The translations under genes were made by a program, and so were the position numbers. A stretch of 64,000 bases of DNA from positions 18,124 through 82,123 of the forward strand of contig CAKUKM010000008.1 in NCBI GenBank assembly GCA_934663595.1, written 5' to 3'. Positions 8,140 through 15,834 of the stretch are shown here, in pieces. The notes beneath the pieces are model-generated. The model did not search any database and was not told the origin of the DNA. It saw nothing but the letters and a program-made list of their open reading frames with translations. Numbering within the stretch: the stretch's first letter is position 1; each line of letters begins with the position of its first letter. This DNA comes from an uncultured Clostridia bacterium. Its GTDB lineage: Bacteria; Bacillota; Clostridia; Christensenellales; Aristaeellaceae.

Positions 8140-8640
8140 GTGGAATCGTTTGAAGCGCTGTTTGCGCGGTATTTTTCGAGCGTGTATCGATTTGCATTTT
8201 CGCTTACGCGGAGCGAGCAGACTGCCGAGGAGCTGACGCAGCAAACCTTTTATAAAGCGCTGAAGAAGATCGATACCTTTGAGGGGCGCAGCGACCCCGG
8301 CACATGGCTTTGCAGCATCGCGAAGCACGAATTTTTCAACCATACAGCGCGCAATCGCGAGCAGGCGTGCGCGCCGGACAGCAGCGCGTTTAACCAGACG
8401 GACGAGGAAATGGAGCTTGCGATCGAGCATACGGAGGAAGCAATGCGCATCCATCGCCATTTGCACGCATTGCAGGAGCCGTATCGCGAGGTGTTCATGC
8501 TGCGCGTGTTCGGCGAATTGAAATATGCGCAGATCGCATCGCTGTTCGGCAAGACCGAAAGCTGGGCGCGCGTGACCTATTATCGCGCAAAGCAGATGCT
8601 TTGCCAGGCAATGAAGGAGGAAGAAGATGGAAAAGCGTGA
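8140..8640 (+). CDS. ECF-type RNA polymerase sigma factor
   Basis: A 166-residue group IV sigma factor. Region 2 is seen at about residues 5-70 (FARYFSSVYRFAFSLTRS ... AEELTQQTFYKAL) and region 4 at about 105-160 (LQEPYREVFMLRVFGELKYAQIA). The GTG at 8140 was chosen because AGGAGGT lies seven bases upstream; a longer in-frame extension would run back into the repeat element. It overlaps the anti-sigma gene by 14 bp, which indicates translational coupling and a sigma/anti-sigma switch responding to an envelope signal. Confidence 0.88.
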   Translation: MESFEALFARYFSSVYRFAFSLTRSEQTAEELTQQTFYKALKKIDTFEGRSDPGTWLCSIAKHEFFNHTARNREQACAPDSSAFNQTDEEMELAIEHTEEAMRIHRHLHALQEPYREVFMLRVFGELKYAQIASLFGKTESWARVTYYRAKQMLCQAMKEEEDGKA

Positions 8641-9349
8641 TTGCGGGATCGTGCGCGATCTCATGCCGCTGGTGATCGACCAGATCGCCGGCAGGGAATC
8701 GACGGAGCTGGTCGAAAAGCATGTTTCCGAATGCGCGGAATGCCGCGAAATGATGAACCAGATGCGCGTGGCGATTCCTGAAAAGCCGGTCGCGTCGGAT
8801 ACGGGCTTTATTCGCTTTTGCAAAAAGCTGGAGCGCGAAATCCGCTGGCGGCGCGTAATTCTCGGCGCGCTGATTGCGATTCTCGCGTGCGTAACGATCT
8901 GCGGTGGCGTATGGTTTGCGCGCTGCAAGATGTATGTGTGGAGCACGCCCTATTCGCCGGCGCTCGATCAATGCAAATTCGAATTCCGCGAGGAGGACGA
9001 CGGCTTTTTGCGCATCACCATTCCGGCGCCGGAGGGCTATGGCTTCCTCGGCTGGAGCGGCGAGGTCAGCGCGGACCACAAGGTCGTTCGCATTTGGCCG
9101 GAGCGCTCGCAATGGAAGCAGCTTTTCGGCGCGTCGGATTCGCTCGGCCTCGTCAATGAGAGCGGAATGATAAGCTACACGGACAACACGCTTCGCCTCG
9201 TCGACGGTGTGGTTTGCTATCATGCGGTGAACAGCGACGCTGAATACGATTCCGAAAGCGGTTACTACGTTGATTCCTACGAAGTCGAAGACACGCCGAT
9301 CGCCGAATTCTATTTCGGCACCGAAAAAGTCCCCCTCGGCGGGCGGTAG
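8627..9349 (+). CDS. Membrane-bound anti-sigma factor with zinc-finger-type N-terminus
   Basis: 240 residues. The N-terminal cytoplasmic part contains an anti-sigma zinc motif (EKHVSECAECREM, H-x3-C-x2-C, about residues 31-43), followed by one transmembrane helix (about residues 80-102, VILGALIAILACVTICGGVW) and a roughly 135-residue extracytoplasmic domain of unknown fold. It should hold the upstream ECF sigma factor inactive until an external signal. The last two residues and the TAG stop are supplied by the repeat element that begins at 9341, so the native C-terminus may have been longer. Confidence 0.82.
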   Translation: MEKRDCGIVRDLMPLVIDQIAGRESTELVEKHVSECAECREMMNQMRVAIPEKPVASDTGFIRFCKKLEREIRWRRVILGALIAILACVTICGGVWFARCKMYVWSTPYSPALDQCKFEFREEDDGFLRITIPAPEGYGFLGWSGEVSADHKVVRIWPERSQWKQLFGASDSLGLVNESGMISYTDNTLRLVDGVVCYHAVNSDAEYDSESGYYVDSYEVEDTPIAEFYFGTEKVPLGGR

Positions 9350-9712
9350 AACCGCCCGTCGCTCGCTGCCGCGTTTGGTCGGGGCGATTTTGAGTCGGGA
9401 AGCGACTCAAAATCTGGGTGAGAGATAAGCGATTCGTTGTTCCCAATTTACCGCAAATTGCACCGGATAGCGGCGCAATTTGCTCAGTGCCTTCGTAAAA
9501 AATTGACCAGCCGCTGCGGTGAATAGCAAGCTGGTCAATTTTCTATAGAAAAAAACGATAAACCGCCAGGGCGCAAGCCGCCACCACGGCGGCGCAGCGA
9601 CCGATAAGATGGGTACTACATTTCACTCCGCACAGCCTAGATTTTGAGTCGCTTCCCGACTCAAAATCGCCGCGACCAAGCGCGGCAGCAATTGGCTGTC
9701 GGCCCCGCCGAC
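9341..9712. mobile_element. MITE-like palindromic repeat element, copy 2
   Basis: Second full copy. It opens with GGGCGG-tagaa-CCGCCC (9341-9357), has the 12-bp hairpin at 9386-9414, the mirror hairpin at 9640-9668, and closes with GTCGGC-CCC-GCCGAC (9698-9712). Bases 9385-9603 are identical to copy 1. The left end supplies the stop codon of the anti-sigma gene; the right end encodes the last 29 residues and stop of the convergent PHP gene. Confidence 0.75.
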
Positions 9713-10480
9713 CGGGGAGGTGTTGAAGGCACCGTGGCAGTCGGAGCCGGCGGTGATTTGGAGGGCGTGCGCGGCGCAGAATTTGAGCAGCGTGTCCCGG
9801 AGCTCCGGCGCGTGCTTCGGGTAGTAGCATTCGATGCCGTCGATTCCGCATTCGAGCGCCGCGGCCAGCCCGCGATCCATGCTTTCGGCGGAAAAGGTCA
9901 CGCCCGGGTGCGCGAGTACCGCCAGACCGTTTGCCGCGTGAATGCGGGCGACGATCTCCGCGGCGGACTGAAAGCCCGCGGACGCGTAGGTCACGCCGTA
10001 ATCATCATAGAAGCGGAAGCCCCCGCGCAGCGAATCCGTCACGCCCGCGCGATATAAATATTGCAATAGCTTCCAGCCGCCCAGCGCGGAATCCATCGGA
10101 AACGCCGAGTATGCCTCCGCGCTCAGCTGCGGATAATCCGGAAGCATGCGGTTTAAAAGCTCGTCGCTCATCCAGTCCAGCCGGGCGCGCGCATGTCGAA
10201 TCGCCGAAAGCAGCGGAACGTTGGAGAAATCCGCGCCGTAGCAGAGAATGTGCGCGTCCACGCCCAGCAGCATCGAATCGATCTCCACGCCGCGCACAAA
10301 GCGAATGCCCGCCGCGCGCGCCAGCGGCTCGGTTTTGAGGGAACCCTCGATCACATTGTGATCGCATACCGCGAGCAGACCGACTTCGTTTTGAACGGCC
10401 TGGCGCACGATTTCCTCCGGCGAATAGGTGCCGTCGGAATAAATGGAATGAACGTGAAGATCCGCGTATTTTCCCGGCAT
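9623..10480 (-). CDS. PHP-domain phosphoesterase (TrpH/nucleoside-bisphosphate phosphatase type)
   Basis: 285 residues. The polymerase-and-histidinol-phosphatase fold is shown by DLHVHSIYSDG at residues 7-17, VCDHNVIEG near 38, the GVEID strand near 65, LAHPGV near 190 and GSDCHG near 247, giving the full set of metal ligands. Related proteins are phosphatases acting on small phosphorylated compounds such as nucleoside bisphosphates. The start at 10480 has AGGAGG upstream, overlapping the end of the araC-type gene, so the two are co-transcribed. Residues 257-285 are encoded by the repeat element and are presumably not native. Confidence 0.85.
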   Translation of the reverse strand: MPGKYADLHVHSIYSDGTYSPEEIVRQAVQNEVGLLAVCDHNVIEGSLKTEPLARAAGIRFVRGVEIDSMLLGVDAHILCYGADFSNVPLLSAIRHARARLDWMSDELLNRMLPDYPQLSAEAYSAFPMDSALGGWKLLQYLYRAGVTDSLRGGFRFYDDYGVTYASAGFQSAAEIVARIHAANGLAVLAHPGVTFSAESMDRGLAAALECGIDGIECYYPKHAPELRDTLLKFCAAHALQITAGSDCHGAFNTSPVGGADSQLLPRLVAAILSREATQNLGCAE

Positions 10481-10490
10481 AATTTTCCTC

Positions 10491-11294
10491 CTAAATCTGC
10501 CCGCGCTGATGCGCGCGATAGGCGCTCGGCGACATGCCCACCCGCTCCGAAAAGAAGCGCGAGAGATAAAACGGATCGCAAAAGCCCATCGCCTCCGCAA
10601 TCGCGCCCACGCTTTCCTCCGTCGCGGACAAGCGCCGAATCACATCCTGCAGCACCATTTCATCGATATAGCGCCCGAGCGGCGCGCCGAATTCGCGCCG
10701 AAACCGCTTCGCCAGCGCGCTTTCCGACATGCTGAGCCGGCGCGCAACCTCCGCTATCGTCAGGGACGCGCGCAGGTTTTCCGAAATGCATGCGAAAACC
10801 GAGCCCAGAAACGCCGACCGATTCTCCGAAAGCGCGCGATCCAGCCCCGCGCGAATCGCAAATCGCGCCACGTCCGCTTCCACGCGGCAGCGCGCGAGCG
10901 TCTCCCGCAGCAATTGGCCGGACGCGTAATCGGCCTCGAGCGCGCCGGGCGCATCGCCGCTTTCCAGAATTCGATCCAGCCGCCCGAACAGATCATAGCC
11001 GTCCGGCGCATGCACCGATACGTGGAAATACAGCTGCCGCATCGCGTCCGGACAGCCGTAGCGCAGCGTGAGCCCTGCGGGAATGAAATAGGTGCGCCCC
11101 GCGCAGAGCGCGACCGTCTCGCGCTCCGTTTCCACAAAGCCCCCGCCGGAAAGAATATAATACAATCGCGAATACGACGGCCGCACGTGGCGGTGGTTCC
11201 ATTCGCCGTCGAGCTGCGCGAGACCGTGATCGAGAATCCGAATCCCCGAGGCGGCCTCCGCGCGGCTGAACGCGTCGCAGCTGCGGACATTCAT
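10491..11294 (-). CDS. AraC-family transcriptional regulator
   Basis: 267 residues: an N-terminal cupin-like sensing domain (LYYILSGGGFVE near residue 45, RTYFIPAGLTLRYG near 70) and a C-terminal double helix-turn-helix (about residues 170-262; LTIAEVARRLSMSESALAKRF and IAEAMGFCDPFYLSRFF). Divergent from the GH29 fucosidase gene, it probably activates that gene in response to a sugar. Three spaced direct repeats in the intergenic region fit its binding sites. The start at 11294 uses a GGAGA site; the stop TAG overlaps the ribosome-binding site of the PHP gene. Confidence 0.88.
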   Translation of the reverse strand: MNVRSCDAFSRAEAASGIRILDHGLAQLDGEWNHRHVRPSYSRLYYILSGGGFVETERETVALCAGRTYFIPAGLTLRYGCPDAMRQLYFHVSVHAPDGYDLFGRLDRILESGDAPGALEADYASGQLLRETLARCRVEADVARFAIRAGLDRALSENRSAFLGSVFACISENLRASLTIAEVARRLSMSESALAKRFRREFGAPLGRYIDEMVLQDVIRRLSATEESVGAIAEAMGFCDPFYLSRFFSERVGMSPSAYRAHQRGQI

Positions 11295-11298
11295 GCCG

Positions 11299-11357
11299 TT
11301 TTCTCCATGTATGGTGCGCTTTTCTCCATGTTATTGTACCGTTTTATCCATTATACT
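11299..11357 (+). promoter_or_regulatory. AraC-type operator repeats and -10 box of the fucosidase gene
   Basis: TTTTCTCCATGT occurs at 11299-11310 and again at 11320-11331, 21 bp apart (two helical turns), with a degenerate third copy TTTTATCCATTA at 11342-11353. The third overlaps the -10 candidate TATACT (11352-11357); no good -35 box is present, which fits an activator-dependent promoter. Confidence 0.55.
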
Positions 11358-11397
11358 GGATATAGACGAATTTGTCATGCAAGGGGAGGTAAATTCA

Positions 11398-12711
11398 ATG
11401 ACCAGCTATGTAACCCGCAAAACGCCCGGCGACACCGCATGGTTCACCCGCGACCGCTTCGGCATGTTCATTCACTGGGGCCTCTACGCGATGCCCGCGC
11501 GCCACGAATGGGTGAAGACCCGCGAGCGCATCCCCGAGGAGAAATACGACAAGTATTTCGCGCACTTTGATCCCGATCTGTTCGATGCGCGCGAATGGGC
11601 GCGGCAGGCGAAGGCGGCCGGCATGAAATACGCCGTTCTGACCACGAAGCACCACGAGGGCTTCTGCATGTGGGACACGCAGTATACCGATTACAAATGC
11701 ACGAATACGCCCGCGGGCCGCGATCTGGTGCGCGAATACGTGGACGCGTTCCGCGCGGAGGGCCTGCATATCGGCTTTTACTATTCGCTGATCGACTGGC
11801 ATCATCCGGAGTTCCCGATCGATCATCTGCACCCGCGCCGCGACGACGCGAACGCCGAGGAGCTGAATCAGCACCGCGATATGCGCAAATACGCCGAGTA
11901 CATGCGCAATCAGGTCACCGAGCTTTTGACGAATTACGGCAAGATCGATATCCTCTGGTTCGATTTTTCGTATTCAGACGTTCCGGCGGACGCAAAGCCG
12001 TGGATGAAGGGCAAGGGCAAAAACGAATGGGAGGCCGAAAAGCTGATCGCGCTGGCGCGCAGACTGCAGCCGGGCATCATCATCGACAATCGCACCGAGA
12101 TCGAGCAGGATCTCTGGACGCCCGAGCAGTTCCAGCCGACCGAATGGGTGCGCCATCCCGAAACCGGCGAGCTGGTGGTCTGGGAGGCGTGCCAGACGTT
12201 CTCCGGCAGCTGGGGCTATTATCGCGACGAGCAGACGTGGAAGAGCCCGGAAATGCTGCTGCGCATGCTGATCAATACCGTATCGCTCGGCGGAAATCTG
12301 CTGATGAACGTCGGCCCCACGTCGCGCGGCTATTTTGATTCGCGCGCGCAGGCAGCGCTGAAGGTCTATGCCGATTGGATGAAATTCAATTCCCGCTCGA
12401 TCTACGGCTGCACCATGGCGGAGCCGGAATTCGTCGCGCCCGCGGATTGCCGCTATACGCAGTCGACCGACGGCAAGCGCCTGTATCTGCATTTGTTCGC
12501 CTATCCGTTCGCGCACCTGCAGCTCAAGGGCCTCGCCGGCAAGGTCGAGTATGCGCAGTTCCTGCACGACGGCAGCGAGGTGATGTTCTCGGACGGCAAG
12601 CTCGAGCACTTCGGCGAGGGCCTCCCGCAGAATCGCGACGACCTGACGCTCTATCTGCCCGCAGTCAAGCCCGACAGCCTGATCCCCGTGGTAGAACTGT
12701 TCCTGAAATAA
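11398..12711 (+). CDS. Alpha-L-fucosidase, GH29
   Basis: 437 residues, cytoplasmic (no signal peptide), hydrolysing terminal alpha-L-fucosyl residues from imported oligosaccharides. GH29 landmarks: RFGMFIHWGLYAMPARHEW near residue 20, TTKHHEGFCMWDT near 82, the catalytic nucleophile Asp in DILWFDFSY near 188, and GNLLMNVGPTSRG near 300. The start at 11398 follows AGGGGAGGT; an in-frame upstream extension would overlap the promoter and operators. Control by the adjacent AraC-type protein is inferred from the divergent arrangement. Confidence 0.93.
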   Translation: MTSYVTRKTPGDTAWFTRDRFGMFIHWGLYAMPARHEWVKTRERIPEEKYDKYFAHFDPDLFDAREWARQAKAAGMKYAVLTTKHHEGFCMWDTQYTDYKCTNTPAGRDLVREYVDAFRAEGLHIGFYYSLIDWHHPEFPIDHLHPRRDDANAEELNQHRDMRKYAEYMRNQVTELLTNYGKIDILWFDFSYSDVPADAKPWMKGKGKNEWEAEKLIALARRLQPGIIIDNRTEIEQDLWTPEQFQPTEWVRHPETGELVVWEACQTFSGSWGYYRDEQTWKSPEMLLRMLINTVSLGGNLLMNVGPTSRGYFDSRAQAALKVYADWMKFNSRSIYGCTMAEPEFVAPADCRYTQSTDGKRLYLHLFAYPFAHLQLKGLAGKVEYAQFLHDGSEVMFSDGKLEHFGEGLPQNRDDLTLYLPAVKPDSLIPVVELFLK

Positions 12712-12734
12712 AACTGTTCCTGAAATAGAAAAAG

Positions 12735-12767
12735 AAATCGCATTGCCGAAACCGGCAGTGCGATTTT
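12735..12767 (+). terminator. Intrinsic terminator after the fucosidase gene
   Basis: A 14-bp stem with one G-U pair (12735-12748 with 12753-12766, loop AAAC) ending in TTTT. Just before it a short sequence (CTGTTCCTGAAATA) is duplicated across the stop codon. Confidence 0.7.
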
Positions 12768-12814
12768 CAAAAAAGGTCAAACCGACCATCCCGCCTAAAA
12801 AGGGGAAAAACAAA

Positions 12815-13066
12815 GCAAATTGCGCCGTTATCCGGTGCAATTTGCGATAAGATGGGAAATAACAAAGCATCGCGAATAAAGCAAGAAATCGAGTCGCTTT
12901 CCGACTCGATTTCGTCATGACCAAACGCGGCAGCAACTGTAAGGCGGAACTGCCGCCCCGGTGCAATTTGCGATAAGATGGGAAATAACAAAGCATCGCG
13001 AATAAAGCAAGAAATCGAGTCGCTTCCCGACTCGATTTCGTCGTGACCAAGGGCGGCAGCAACTGC
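12815..13066. repeat. Tandem, rearranged copies of the palindromic repeat family
   Basis: A hairpin GCAAATTGC ... GCAATTTGC (12815-12845) is the reverse complement of the one in the full copies, with one changed loop base. It is followed by two near-identical units, 12833-12958 and from 12959, period 126 bp, each with a 12-bp stem (12885-12913; 13011-13039). These stems read GAAATCGAGTCG/CGACTCGATTTC instead of GATTTTGAGTCG/CGACTCAAAATC in the full copies: both arms changed together, preserving pairing. The block ends one base before the stop codon of the next (minus-strand) gene. Confidence 0.75.
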
Positions 13067-13067
13067 G

Positions 13068-13568
13068 TTAAGGCTCAGCCTTATAGACGGGCGGGTTGCA
13101 GGCTTTGCAGGGGGTGTAGCCGAGATAGAAGGCTTCGTAGGGGGTCAGCTTCTGGGAACTCGCGTAAGCGAATTTGCAGTTGGCGGAGTGGTAGTTCTTC
13201 TGCCCCTTGCCCGCGTAAACATATTCGATTTCCTCAATATCGGAGTCGCCGGCAAGTACGCTTTCCGCACCGGAAACCGTGTAGCTGCTCACCATCGCCG
13301 TCGGCAGAGCGGGCCCGTAAACATCCGCCTGTTTCTTCGCGCCGATCAGCTCTACACCGCCGTTTACGCGCTTCGAACCGGTCGGGAACAGAATTACCGC
13401 CAGCGCCAGAATCAGCATCGACGCAGCCGATAATGCGTATTTCAAACGCACCGGCCATTTGCGCTTCCACAGCAGAACCAAACCCACCGGCGGACATGCG
13501 ACGAGCAGCAGCCCAGTTACGGCGCTGACCCATCCGCGCTCCCGGCGCGCGCGCTTCCGATTCCGCAT
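13068..13568 (-). CDS. Small membrane protein with C-terminal Cys-rich (Ada-like/PCKxC) domain
   Basis: 166 residues from the ATG at 13568, chosen because AGGAG lies ten bases upstream. Two hydrophobic segments occupy about residues 14-32 and 42-62, separated by a short Arg/Lys-rich loop. The C-terminus (about 125-160) has KNYHSANCKFA and GYTPCKACNPP, the small Cys/His metal-binding module often fused to thermonuclease-like and other extracellular proteins. Function unknown; probably membrane-anchored with an exported Cys domain. The TAA stop directly abuts the tandem repeat block. Confidence 0.65.
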   Translation of the reverse strand: MRNRKRARRERGWVSAVTGLLLVACPPVGLVLLWKRKWPVRLKYALSAASMLILALAVILFPTGSKRVNGGVELIGAKKQADVYGPALPTAMVSSYTVSGAESVLAGDSDIEEIEYVYAGKGQKNYHSANCKFAYASSQKLTPYEAFYLGYTPCKACNPPVYKAEP

Positions 13569-13720
13569 TGGATTCACACTCCTGATCGACAATATCCGAC
13601 AATCTTCCTATATTTTACCGCACTTGCGGTTAATTCTCAATCACTGCGCCTTTTTTTTAGACTTATTTGATATTTTTGAAACATTTTGCCGCCGGGAAGG
13701 CCCGCGCGACAAAGCATGGA

Positions 13721-13749
13721 TTTACAATCCGGCGAGCGCATGGTATAAT
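13721..13749 (+). promoter_or_regulatory. Sigma-A-type promoter for the hydrolase-pgsA-two-component unit
   Basis: TTTACA (13721-13726), 17-bp spacer, TATAAT (13744-13749), 28 bp before the hydrolase start codon. Confidence 0.7.
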
Positions 13750-13777
13750 CTGGAGGAAAGGCGCGGGAGGGATGAGC

Positions 13778-14530
13778 ATGAACGGCGCGCATACCGCCTA
13801 TGGCCGCGAAAACGGCTCGAATACGATGGTTTATATGGTTCACGGCATCCTCGGAAGCCCCGCGCAGTTTCGGTTTCTCGCGGATTCGCTTCCGGAAAGC
13901 GTGGACTATCGCTGCGCGCTTTTGCCCGGACACGGCGGAACCATGCGCGCGTTTCGGTGCATGCGCGCGGAAAGCTGGCTGGATTTTATCCACGAAACGG
14001 CGGCGGAACTGCGCGCGAGATACGACCGGCTGATTTACGTGGGCCATTCGATGGGCTGCCTGCTGGGATTGATTGAGAATGCGCGCACGCGATTTGACGA
14101 TATGCTGCTGATTTCGTGCCCGCTGAAACTGCGGCTGAGCGCGCAATACTTTTCCATGGGCTGGCGCGCCGCGGCGGAGGAGCGCCCGCGCGATCCGCGC
14201 GTTCGGGCCGCAAGAGACGCGCTGAGCGTGCGCGCGGAGAGCCCGATCGCCTATCTGGGCGCGCTGCGGCCGTATTGGGAGCTTCTGAAGATCATTCATG
14301 CGGCGCGAAATGCGTGCGACGGCGCGTCGGGAAGCGCGTTTTTCTCGGACGGGGACGAGATCGTGTCCGCGCGTTCGGCGGAATGGCTGGGGCATTTTCG
14401 CGCGGAAACGCTTCCGGACAGCGGGCATTTCCTCTATTCCGAGCGCGCGAAGGCGCGGCTTCGGGAGGCGCTCAATTCGATGGCGCGCGCATCTTCAACG
14501 GGCGTTGATTTTGAATTGAAGGATTGTTGA
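13778..14530 (+). CDS. Alpha/beta hydrolase (carboxylesterase/monoglyceride-lipase-like)
   Basis: 250 residues. The oxyanion region MVHGILGSP lies near residue 20, the nucleophile elbow GHSMG near 90, and the catalytic acid and His are probably in SDGDEIV near 190 and DSGHFLY near 215. The ATG at 13778 was preferred over one six bases upstream because GGGAGG is then at a normal distance. Such proteins hydrolyse acyl esters; the substrate is not known. It is transcribed with pgsA and the two-component genes, which may indicate a link to lipid or envelope metabolism. Confidence 0.8.
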   Translation: MNGAHTAYGRENGSNTMVYMVHGILGSPAQFRFLADSLPESVDYRCALLPGHGGTMRAFRCMRAESWLDFIHETAAELRARYDRLIYVGHSMGCLLGLIENARTRFDDMLLISCPLKLRLSAQYFSMGWRAAAEERPRDPRVRAARDALSVRAESPIAYLGALRPYWELLKIIHAARNACDGASGSAFFSDGDEIVSARSAEWLGHFRAETLPDSGHFLYSERAKARLREALNSMARASSTGVDFELKDC

Positions 14531-14580
14531 AAAAGAGATATTATAATCAGAAGGAACAGAGGGCAACCGGAGGTAGAAGC

Positions 14581-15150
14581 ATGCAACCGTCTTCCAAAAG
14601 CAAAATATGGACGATTCCCAATCTGCTGTCGCTCGTGCGCATCGCGCTGATTCCCGCGATCGTCTGGAGCTATTTGAACCGTGAGGACGGCGTGCTGGCG
14701 GGCTGTCTGATTGTGGTTTCGGGGCTGACCGACATGGCCGACGGCATCATCGCGCGCAGATTCCACCAGATCAGCGACCTCGGCAAGGCGCTGGACCCGA
14801 TTGCCGACAAGCTCACGCAGGGCGCCGTACTGTTCTGCCTGCTCGCGGTGTTCCCCAAAATGGCGCTGCCGCTTTCGCTGCTGGCGGTCAAGGAGCTGCT
14901 CGGCGGGGTGACGGGCCTGATGGTGATTCGCAAAACCGGCAATGTCTACGGCGCGCGCTGGTACGGCAAGATCGCGACGGTGGTGCTGGATGCGGTGATG
15001 CTGGCGCACGTGTTCTGGCGCGAGCTGCCGGCGGGGCTTTCGGACGCGAGCATTTATCTCTGCAGCGCGCTGATTGCGGGATCGCTCGCGGGGTATGCGG
15101 TGCGCAATGTCCGGCTGATGCGCGCGGGCGTGAACGCGAAAAAGCCGTAA
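14581..15150 (+). CDS. pgsA: CDP-diacylglycerol--glycerol-3-phosphate 3-phosphatidyltransferase
   Basis: A 189-residue integral membrane enzyme that makes phosphatidylglycerophosphate. The CDP-alcohol phosphotransferase signature D-G-x2-A-R-x8-G-x3-D-x3-D is complete (DGIIARRFHQ ... GKALDPIADK, about residues 55-80), and four to five hydrophobic segments surround it. The start at 14581 has GGAGG nine bases upstream. Another CDP-alcohol transferase such as cardiolipin or phosphatidylinositol phosphate synthase is possible, but the N-terminus (WTIPNLLSLVRI) is typical of PgsA. Confidence 0.85.
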   Translation: MQPSSKSKIWTIPNLLSLVRIALIPAIVWSYLNREDGVLAGCLIVVSGLTDMADGIIARRFHQISDLGKALDPIADKLTQGAVLFCLLAVFPKMALPLSLLAVKELLGGVTGLMVIRKTGNVYGARWYGKIATVVLDAVMLAHVFWRELPAGLSDASIYLCSALIAGSLAGYAVRNVRLMRAGVNAKKP

Positions 15151-15162
15151 GAGGGGGAGAAC

Positions 15163-15834
15163 ATGTTTCACATTTTGATTGCGGAGGACGATTCGGAGCT
15201 GAACCAGCTGTTTCAGCACGTGCTGCGGCGCAACGGCTATGAGGCGACGGGCGTGGAAAACGGCGCGGAGGCGCTGCGGGCGCTGGACAATGCGTATTAC
15301 GATTTGATCATATCGGACGTAATGATGCCGAAAATGGACGGCCTGGAGCTGGTGAGCGCGCTGCGCGAGAGCGGAAACAACATTCCGGTATTGATGATTA
15401 CCGCCAAGGACGCGTTCGACGACATGCGCTCGGGCTTTGCTTCCGGCACGGACGATTACATGGTCAAGCCCGTGAACATCAATGAAATGGTGCTGCGCGT
15501 GGGCGCGCTGCTGCGGCGCGCGCGGATGGTGAGCGAGCATCGGCTGCGGCTGGGAGATACGGTGATGGAGAGCGATTCGCTGACCGTGACCAGCGCGGGC
15601 CGGCGGATGGTGCTGCCGCAGAAGGAATTTATGCTGCTGTACAAGATGGCCTCGTTCCCGGGGCGGATTTTTACGCGCCAGCAGCTGATGGACGAAATCT
15701 GGGGCTATGATTCGCAGAGCGATCTGCACACGGTGGACGTGCACATCGGCCGGCTGCGCGAGCGCTTCCGCGACAATCCGGATTTCGAGATCGTGACCAT
15801 GCGCGGCGTGGGCTACAAGGCGGTGAAAAAATGA
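15163..15834 (+). CDS. OmpR/PhoB-family response regulator
   Basis: 223 residues: receiver domain (AEDDSEL acidic pocket at 7-13, phospho-acceptor Asp in DLIISDVMMP near 52, switch Thr in MITAKDA near 80, Lys in MVKPVN near 103) and a winged-helix DNA-binding domain (about 125-220, FTRQQLMDEIWGYD and TVDVHIGRLRERF). It forms a two-component system with the overlapping histidine kinase gene. The target genes cannot be read from the sequence. Confidence 0.93.
   Translation: MFHILIAEDDSELNQLFQHVLRRNGYEATGVENGAEALRALDNAYYDLIISDVMMPKMDGLELVSALRESGNNIPVLMITAKDAFDDMRSGFASGTDDYMVKPVNINEMVLRVGALLRRARMVSEHRLRLGDTVMESDSLTVTSAGRRMVLPQKEFMLLYKMASFPGRIFTRQQLMDEIWGYDSQSDLHTVDVHIGRLRERFRDNPDFEIVTMRGVGYKAVKK

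Noticed and set aside
12833..13066. Tandem 126-bp repeat considered as a CRISPR array.
   Set aside because: Only about two units, no spacers of constant length between short repeats, and no cas genes; it is a duplicated part of the palindromic repeat family.
14511..14547. A separate promoter for pgsA using TATAAT at 14542-14547.
   Set aside because: The only -35-like boxes give spacers of 20 or 12 bp, so the -10 match alone is not convincing; pgsA is adequately served by the upstream promoter.
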